In this document: positions 14,334 to 21,040 of the stretch, in pieces
Numbering within the stretch: the first letter of the stretch is position 1
Layout: each line of letters begins with the position of its first letter
NCBI GenBank assembly: GCA_002372855.1
Contig: DFIZ01000061.1
Span: forward strand, 22,829-43,868
From: Bacteroidales bacterium UBA3684
GTDB taxonomy: Bacteria; Bacteroidota; Bacteroidia; Bacteroidales; P3
Length of the DNA stretch: 21,040 nt
Direction: 5' to 3'
Notes under the pieces: generated by a model
The model's database searches: none
What the model was told of the DNA's origin: nothing
The model's input: the letters and a program-made list of their open reading frames with translations, nothing else
Program-made: the position numbers and the translations under genes

Positions 14334-16520
14334 ATGAAACGTATATTCATCTTGTTTGGAGCCCTCGCCCTCGCCATTGGGTCGCAGGCCCAGATGAACC
14401 AGCACAGCAACTATATCGGCTTCAACATCGGAGGCGGTATGAACACGCTGATGTATAGTCCTGCCGACGGCACCTGGAATCCCAAGCTCGGTTTCCTCGG
14501 CGAACTGAAGTACATGCACTTCTTTGGAAAACACTTTGGTATGGGTATCGGTGTGCAGTTCGACTACTCCCGTTCCGGCGCCACCTACGACTGGACCCAG
14601 AATGCCGACAACGCCATCTCCCTCACCCATCCCGCCAACAACCTGGTCTACTATCCCCATGCCGGTTTCAACGACTGGCAGGAGACCCAGACCATGATGT
14701 CCGTCAATGTGCCCATTGAGCTCTATTGGCGTGCCCCCATGGGCGAGCGTTGGTTCTTCCTCTTCGGTCTGGGCGCTCAGCTCGACTTTCCTCTGAAGAG
14801 CGACTTCAAGGCTGACGACGGCTCCTACAGCGTCACTGGCTACTTCCCCGCCACCAACGTGGAATACCACGACCTCCCCGACTACGGTTTCACCACCTAT
14901 AAAGCCGACGAGAGTGGCGATATTGAAAACATCAAGAAGATGGGCGTCAGCATCATTGCCGACCTTGGATTCAACTATGCCCTCACCAACCACTGGGGCT
15001 TCTACTTCGGCCTCTATGGTGGCTACGGCATCACCAACCTCCTCGACGGCACTGTCTCCACTCCTTTGCTCAACGCTCCCGATGTCACCACTGCCACCAC
15101 CACCGCTGGCCCTCTGGTGAGCGACTACAACGGTGTTTTCAACTCCAACCAGATTGACGAGCTCCACCGCCTCAATGTTGGTGCCAAGATTGGCATTAAC
15201 TTCGGCTGGGATTGCCATTCCACCAAAGGCGACGACAACGCCGGCGCCCTTGTGCCCTACGACAACAACGGCAACAACAATGGCAACAACACCTACACCA
15301 ACCCCGACGACGAAGCTGCCGCCGCTGCCCAGGCTGCCGAAGAGGCTGCCGCCCGCGAGGCCCGCTGCAACGCCCGTCGCATGAACAACCCCGACCTCGC
15401 CGCCGCTATGGCCAACATCGATGCCGACCTCGCCGAGGCCGAGCAGGCCGCCAACGAGTCCGGCTCCGCTTCCGCCAAGGAGGCTGTGGCTGCCGCCAAG
15501 GCCGCTGCCGCCGACGCCAAGGCTGCCCATAAGAACGGCAAGTACTGCAAGGCCTACGATCTCTTCAACGAGGCCTATGGCGACATCGCCGACAGCTACG
15601 CCGCCGATGCCCGCGAGTGCGCTGGCAAGAAGAACAGCTCCGAAGCCTCCCAGGCTGCCGACGATGCTGTCCTCTACGCCGAAGCTTCCCACAAGGATGG
15701 TCTCGATTGCGCCATGGCCGCCAGCCGCAACGCCAAGATCAACTCCGATATCGCCTGCGGCGCCGACCGTGGCAACCGTGGCAACAACGCCTACAATGAT
15801 CCCAACTTTGCCAACAACCTCGCCAACGAAGCCATCGCCATGGCCAACCAGACTGGCAGCAAGCCCGCTCTGACCGATGGTAAGGATGCCGCCGGCAAGG
15901 CCTATCGTGGCAACCTGCCCGAGAGCTATGCCGCCGCCGCCAAGTCCTTCGCCGAGTCCGGCGAAGCCTGTGCCGTCAAGAACAACAACGCCGAAGCCAA
16001 GGCCGCCGTCAAGGAAGCCAAGCAGTACGCTGCCGAAGCTGCCGAGGCCGCCCGCATGGGCAACACCGCTGCCGCCTACCGCGCCGCCGTCATGTCCCGC
16101 GATGCCGCCCAGCGTGCCTGTGGCATGGAAAACAAACCTGCCGAAAAGCCCGCCGACCGCGCCCAGCTCCAGAACCTCCTCGACGACATCAACGCCACCG
16201 TCAACTTCGACTTCGCCCAGACCGATCCCAAGTTCGACGAGAAGACCGACCGCGCCATCAACGCCATCTGCAAGGCTATGGCTGCCGACCGCAACCTCAA
16301 GGTTGTTGTCACCGGCCACACCGACAACGTCGGCTCCGAGGAAGTCAACATGAAGTACGGTAAGGACCGTGCCGAAGTGCTGAAGGCCCTCATGGTGAAG
16401 CGTGGCGCCCCCGCTGCCAACATCACCACCGTCTCGAAGGGTGAGAGCGAGCCCATCGTCGAGAACGACACCGAGGAACACCGCTACATGAACCGTCGCG
16501 CTGTCATCACGCTGAAATAA
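14334..16520 (+). CDS. OmpA-family protein: outer-membrane barrel, Ala-rich spacer, peptidoglycan-binding domain
   Basis: This 728-residue protein has a signal peptide (1 to about 20, GSQAQ), an N-terminal outer-membrane beta-barrel (about 21-300, last strand ending near INFGWD), an Asn/Gly linker (about 305-325), an alanine-rich helical region (about 330-605) and a C-terminal OmpA domain (about 615-728). The OmpA domain has GHTDNVG with Asp664 and NRRAV with Arg721/722, residues that in the family contact diaminopimelate in peptidoglycan. The helical region holds seven cysteines and two or three degenerate repeats, far larger than the usual short OmpA linker. Expected role: tethering outer membrane to cell wall. 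It probably forms an operon with the T9SS gene 30 nt upstream. Confidence 0.94.
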   Translation: MKRIFILFGALALAIGSQAQMNQHSNYIGFNIGGGMNTLMYSPADGTWNPKLGFLGELKYMHFFGKHFGMGIGVQFDYSRSGATYDWTQNADNAISLTHPANNLVYYPHAGFNDWQETQTMMSVNVPIELYWRAPMGERWFFLFGLGAQLDFPLKSDFKADDGSYSVTGYFPATNVEYHDLPDYGFTTYKADESGDIENIKKMGVSIIADLGFNYALTNHWGFYFGLYGGYGITNLLDGTVSTPLLNAPDVTTATTTAGPLVSDYNGVFNSNQIDELHRLNVGAKIGINFGWDCHSTKGDDNAGALVPYDNNGNNNGNNTYTNPDDEAAAAAQAAEEAAAREARCNARRMNNPDLAAAMANIDADLAEAEQAANESGSASAKEAVAAAKAAAADAKAAHKNGKYCKAYDLFNEAYGDIADSYAADARECAGKKNSSEASQAADDAVLYAEASHKDGLDCAMAASRNAKINSDIACGADRGNRGNNAYNDPNFANNLANEAIAMANQTGSKPALTDGKDAAGKAYRGNLPESYAAAAKSFAESGEACAVKNNNAEAKAAVKEAKQYAAEAAEAARMGNTAAAYRAAVMSRDAAQRACGMENKPAEKPADRAQLQNLLDDINATVNFDFAQTDPKFDEKTDRAINAICKAMAADRNLKVVVTGHTDNVGSEEVNMKYGKDRAEVLKALMVKRGAPAANITTVSKGESEPIVENDTEEHRYMNRRAVITLK

Positions 16521-16545
16521 GCTGAGACATCCTCGCACAATAACC

Positions 16546-16583
16546 AAGGCCGCGGCATCCATCCGGATGCCGCGGCCTTTTTT
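16546..16583 (+). terminator. Strong intrinsic terminator between convergent genes
   Basis: A perfect 15-bp stem (16546-16560 with 16565-16579) encloses an ATCC loop and is followed by T residues to 16583. It ends the OmpA-family transcript. On the minus strand the same stem lies just past the uvrB stop codon but has only a poor T tract (TTGGTTATT), so bidirectional use is possible but weaker. Confidence 0.95.
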
Positions 16584-16603
16584 GTTTCCTTTTCTTGCCG
16601 CCT

Positions 16604-18685
<2,082 letters not shown>

Positions 18686-18688
18686 AGT

Positions 18689-20611
18689 CTATTCACAAAG
18701 TCCTTTGAGCAGCATCCGCTGGCTGGCCTGGGTCATGCCCAGCCCGTGGCGCTGCATGGCGGCGGCACGTTCGGGATATTGCTCCGCCAGGTCGTCGGTG
18801 CTTCTCTCCTTGTATCGGTACAGGCTCCGGTTGCCCTGCTTCACGCGGTAGAGCAGCAGCATCTCGCCGTCCACCACGCCGATCTTGTCGTCGGCGCTGA
18901 AGTAGGCGTAGGGCCTCACGTGGGTGCGCAGGTCCGTGCCCAGCATGCGTCCGCCGTCGTCCAGCCCCAGCATGCCCAGCACCGTCGGCGCTATGTCGAT
19001 TTGCAGCGCCAGCCGCTCCACTATGTGGGGCTCAATCCTTCCCGGCGCATAGAAGAGCAGCGGCACATGGTTGTAGCTCAGCGCCATGTCGTACACGGCG
19101 TCCATGCTTGCCCCGTGGTCGGCCACGAAGACAAAGACCGTGTTTTTGAACCACGGCCTGCGGCTCGCCTCCTCCATCAGGTGCCCTATGGCCCAGTCGG
19201 CATACTCCACTATGCGCTGCTTGCGGTCCTCGGTCTTGTATTCCAGGTCGATGCCCTCGGGCAGTATGTACGGGCCGTGGTCGCTGCACGTCATGGCGCA
19301 GGCAAAGAACGGTCCGCTGGCCGCCGTGCTGTCCAGATGCTCCAACATGTGGTCGAACATCACATGGTCCGGCACCCCCCAGGTGCCCACCGACTCGTGC
19401 GACGGGTAGCTCGCCTGGCCCACCACGCGGTCGAAACTGTTCTCGTAGAGGAAGCCCCGCATATTGTCGTAGTCCTCGTTGTGCGTCATGAAGAAGGTGG
19501 TGCGGTAGCCTGCCTCCTTCAGCACATGCGGCAGCCCGTGCATGCGCGGAATGGGGGTGTTCTTGATCATCTGCCGCGCCAGCAGGGCCGGATGGCCGTA
19601 GAGCGACGAGTAGATGCCGTTGTGCGTGTGGATGCCCGCCGACCACGCCTCCGTGAAGGTCATCGACTGCCTCATCAGGCTGTCCAGATGGCGTGTAAGG
19701 CTCTTGCCGCTGCTGCTCAGGCAGGTCTTCTCGGCACTCATCGATTCCATCAGCACCAGCACCACATTCGTGCCCTCGGGCAGCCGCAGCCGCGCTTCGG
19801 CCAGCGTGCTGTCGGCCGGCAGCGCACGCCATTCGGCCAGCACCGCCTCGGCCTCGGCCTCGTCCACCAGCGCCAGGGGCTGGTTGGCGCTCTTGCCGGC
19901 ATCCTCGATGCTTTTCAGGAAGGTGAACATCGGGTTCAGCCCTATCTGGTTCAGGAAGGCGTTGTTGCAGAAATAGGCCGTGCCCACGCGCAGCGGGCAC
20001 TTCTTCTTCAGCGTGCCGCGCATGCCGGTGAAGCCCACGCCCAGCAGCAGCACCGCCAGCCCGATGGCCCAGCCCAGCGGCAGGCGCCCGTCGAGGTTCC
20101 TCAGCAGCACACGCCTGTATATCAGCCTCCCCAGCAGCCACCACCCCACGCTCACCGCCACAAACACGCCCAGGTACGCCACGTACATCGGCTCGCTCAC
20201 AATCATGCTCACCGCCGTGCCGAAGCTGTCCGTCAGCCCCAGCGACGCGGCGTCGAGCCGCTGGAAGAAGTAGCAGAAATAAGGTATGTCCGCCGCGCAG
20301 GCAAAGAACGCCACCGTGTACACCACCATCAGCAGGTAGTGCGCCGTGGCGTAGTACCACCGCTTGCGTATGTGCGCCAGCTCGCCGGCTATCATCATCA
20401 GCAGCGGCAGCGCCAGCATGTAGCAGCTCACCGCCGTGTCGAACCGGAATCCGTTCCAAAGGGCGTGAAAATAGAGCCCGCCGAAGTCCGCAGGGGTCTC
20501 CGACATCGAGCAGTACACCGCTGTTTCCACCAATCTGAACAGCGTGAAAAAGACTATGCCTGCCAAATATATGCAGACCAAATAATTGTATCGTGCACCT
20601 CTTTTAAACAT
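18689..20611 (-). CDS. LTA synthase/sulfatase-fold integral membrane protein
   Basis: With the start at 20611 the protein has 640 residues. Five membrane segments (about 9-30, 56-79, 86-106, 138-164, 182-199) precede an extracytoplasmic alkaline-phosphatase/sulfatase-fold domain. Numbered from this start, visible active-site candidates are Glu289 in MESMS, the probable Thr329 nucleophile in IHTHNG, and Asp498/His499 in VADHG. This layout matches LtaS-like phosphotransferases, which move phosphoglycerol or phosphoethanolamine onto envelope glycans or lipids; Bacteroidota lack classical LTA, so the acceptor here is unknown. An in-frame ATG at 20629 would add MRIFAV, but a consensus promoter (20617-20649) overlaps it, so the downstream ATG is preferred. 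It is the first gene of a pair with uvrB, 3 nt apart. Confidence 0.92.
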   Translation of the reverse strand: MFKRGARYNYLVCIYLAGIVFFTLFRLVETAVYCSMSETPADFGGLYFHALWNGFRFDTAVSCYMLALPLLMMIAGELAHIRKRWYYATAHYLLMVVYTVAFFACAADIPYFCYFFQRLDAASLGLTDSFGTAVSMIVSEPMYVAYLGVFVAVSVGWWLLGRLIYRRVLLRNLDGRLPLGWAIGLAVLLLGVGFTGMRGTLKKKCPLRVGTAYFCNNAFLNQIGLNPMFTFLKSIEDAGKSANQPLALVDEAEAEAVLAEWRALPADSTLAEARLRLPEGTNVVLVLMESMSAEKTCLSSSGKSLTRHLDSLMRQSMTFTEAWSAGIHTHNGIYSSLYGHPALLARQMIKNTPIPRMHGLPHVLKEAGYRTTFFMTHNEDYDNMRGFLYENSFDRVVGQASYPSHESVGTWGVPDHVMFDHMLEHLDSTAASGPFFACAMTCSDHGPYILPEGIDLEYKTEDRKQRIVEYADWAIGHLMEEASRRPWFKNTVFVFVADHGASMDAVYDMALSYNHVPLLFYAPGRIEPHIVERLALQIDIAPTVLGMLGLDDGGRMLGTDLRTHVRPYAYFSADDKIGVVDGEMLLLYRVKQGNRSLYRYKERSTDDLAEQYPERAAAMQRHGLGMTQASQRMLLKGLCE

Positions 20612-20616
20612 AACTG

Positions 20617-20649
20617 CAAAGATACGCATTTTTTTTCATTCCCCCCAAA
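20617..20649 (-). promoter_or_regulatory. Bacteroidota-type promoter for the sulfatase-fold gene and uvrB
   Basis: On the minus strand, TTTG (20646-20649) is followed after 21 nt by TATCTTTG (20617-20624), a full match to TTTG-N19-21-TAnnTTTG. Transcription would start within a few nt of the ATG at 20609-20611, giving an almost leaderless message. The upstream ATG at 20629 lies inside the promoter and would not be transcribed. Confidence 0.75.
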
Positions 20650-20670
20650 AAACCTTCCCAATCCCCAATC

Positions 20671-20828
20671 CCTCTACCCCTCTACGACTTTACAACTCTA
20701 CCCCTCTACGACTTTACAACTCTACCCCTCTACGACTTTACAACTCTACCCCTCTACAACTTTACAACTCTACCCCTCTACGACTCTACAACTCTACCCC
20801 TCTACGACTCTACCCCTCTATGACTTTA
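20671..20828. repeat. 24-bp tandem repeat array built from 8-bp subunits
   Basis: Five contiguous 24-bp units run from 20677 to 20796, each made of subunits CCCCTCTA, CGACTTTA and CAACTCTA with a few substitutions. Partial units follow to 20828 and a half unit precedes. Units are head to tail without spacers, so this is not a CRISPR array. It starts about 20 bp upstream of the -33 box of the sulfatase-fold gene. An open plus-strand frame across it (repeating LYPSTTLQ) is a by-product of the period being divisible by three. Confidence 0.93.
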
Positions 20829-20859
20829 CTACCCTCCGAACACCCCCCAAAAAGCACCC

Positions 20860-20971
20860 TTCTCATATCGTTCCTATATACTTCTCATATAGTTCTTATA
20901 TCGCCTATATAAGAAGTATATGAGAAGTATATGAGAACGATATAAGAACGATATAAGAACAATATAAGAAA
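20860..20971. repeat. Inverted array of 11-bp repeats forming a long hairpin
   Basis: Left arm 20860-20901 and right arm 20907-20948 pair at 38 of 42 positions around a 5-nt loop (CGCCT). Each arm is built of 11-bp units: on the + strand the right arm reads GTATATGAGAA twice, then CGATATAAGAA; a further CGATATAAGAA and CAATATAAGAA follow it. Left-arm units are the same motif inverted. No gene overlaps it. The remaining 20972-21040 holds nothing I can identify. Confidence 0.9.
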
Positions 20972-21040
20972 TGCCGAATTATGTACCTCTTCGACCCCTC
21001 TTTTTACCTCCCGTTGGCGGCTTGTTGGTGGTAGAGGACG

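Noticed and set aside
11805..16562. Minus-strand open frame of 1585 codons opposite the T9SS and OmpA-family genes.
   Set aside because: Gly/Val/Asp-rich low-complexity product, caused by GCC/GAC/ACC-rich codons on the real strand. The plus-strand genes have signal peptides and recognisable domains.
20671..20828. Possible CRISPR array.
   Set aside because: Units are contiguous with no unique spacers, and no cas genes are in the window.

Overview
The window looks like GC-rich Bacteroidales (Bacteroidota) chromosome. Four predicted proteins end in a type IX secretion (T9SS) type A sorting domain. Promoters fit the phylum's TTTG / TAnnTTTG consensus, leaders before start codons are A-rich without a clear Shine-Dalgarno sequence, and there are a coiled-coil lipoprotein, a barrel-OmpA protein and a five-TM sulfatase-fold protein typical of the order. 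No genus can be assigned from the sequence alone.

Region 1 (1-9660) is the notable part. Two nearly identical promoter + cobalamin (B12) riboswitch cassettes, about 6.5 kb apart, each precede a secreted T9SS cargo gene. The first gene encodes a 2018-residue mosaic of jelly-roll adhesin and Fn3-like modules. The second encodes a 560-residue protein, with a 331-residue secreted protein immediately downstream in the same operon. The two riboswitch-led proteins share an unnamed domain of about 150 residues (signature W-V/I/T-G-x-G, then AWG-[YVI], then ADPR or a degenerate form), present seven times in total. The riboswitches imply repression by B12, so this looks like a surface or extracellular cobamide-acquisition or B12-responsive adhesion module. 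No transporter (BtuB/BtuCDF) lies in the window.

Region 2 (9800-16583) holds three envelope genes on the + strand: a Cbp1-like coiled-coil lipoprotein, a 1164-residue T9SS protein with InlB-like and YDG-like modules, and an OmpA-family protein with an unusual alanine-rich, cysteine-bearing middle. The last two are 30 nt apart. A strong hairpin terminator ends the block.

Region 3 (16604-20649) is a convergent minus-strand pair: an LTA-synthase/sulfatase-fold membrane protein followed 3 nt later by uvrB. A consensus promoter overlaps the first possible start codon of the membrane-protein gene, which argues for a start six codons downstream and a very short leader.

Region 4 (20650-21040) has no gene. 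It holds a 24-bp tandem array built from 8-bp subunits, then an inverted array of 11-bp units able to fold into a 42-bp hairpin.

Very long open frames opposite the real genes (up to 1585 codons) are codon-bias shadows and were not annotated.
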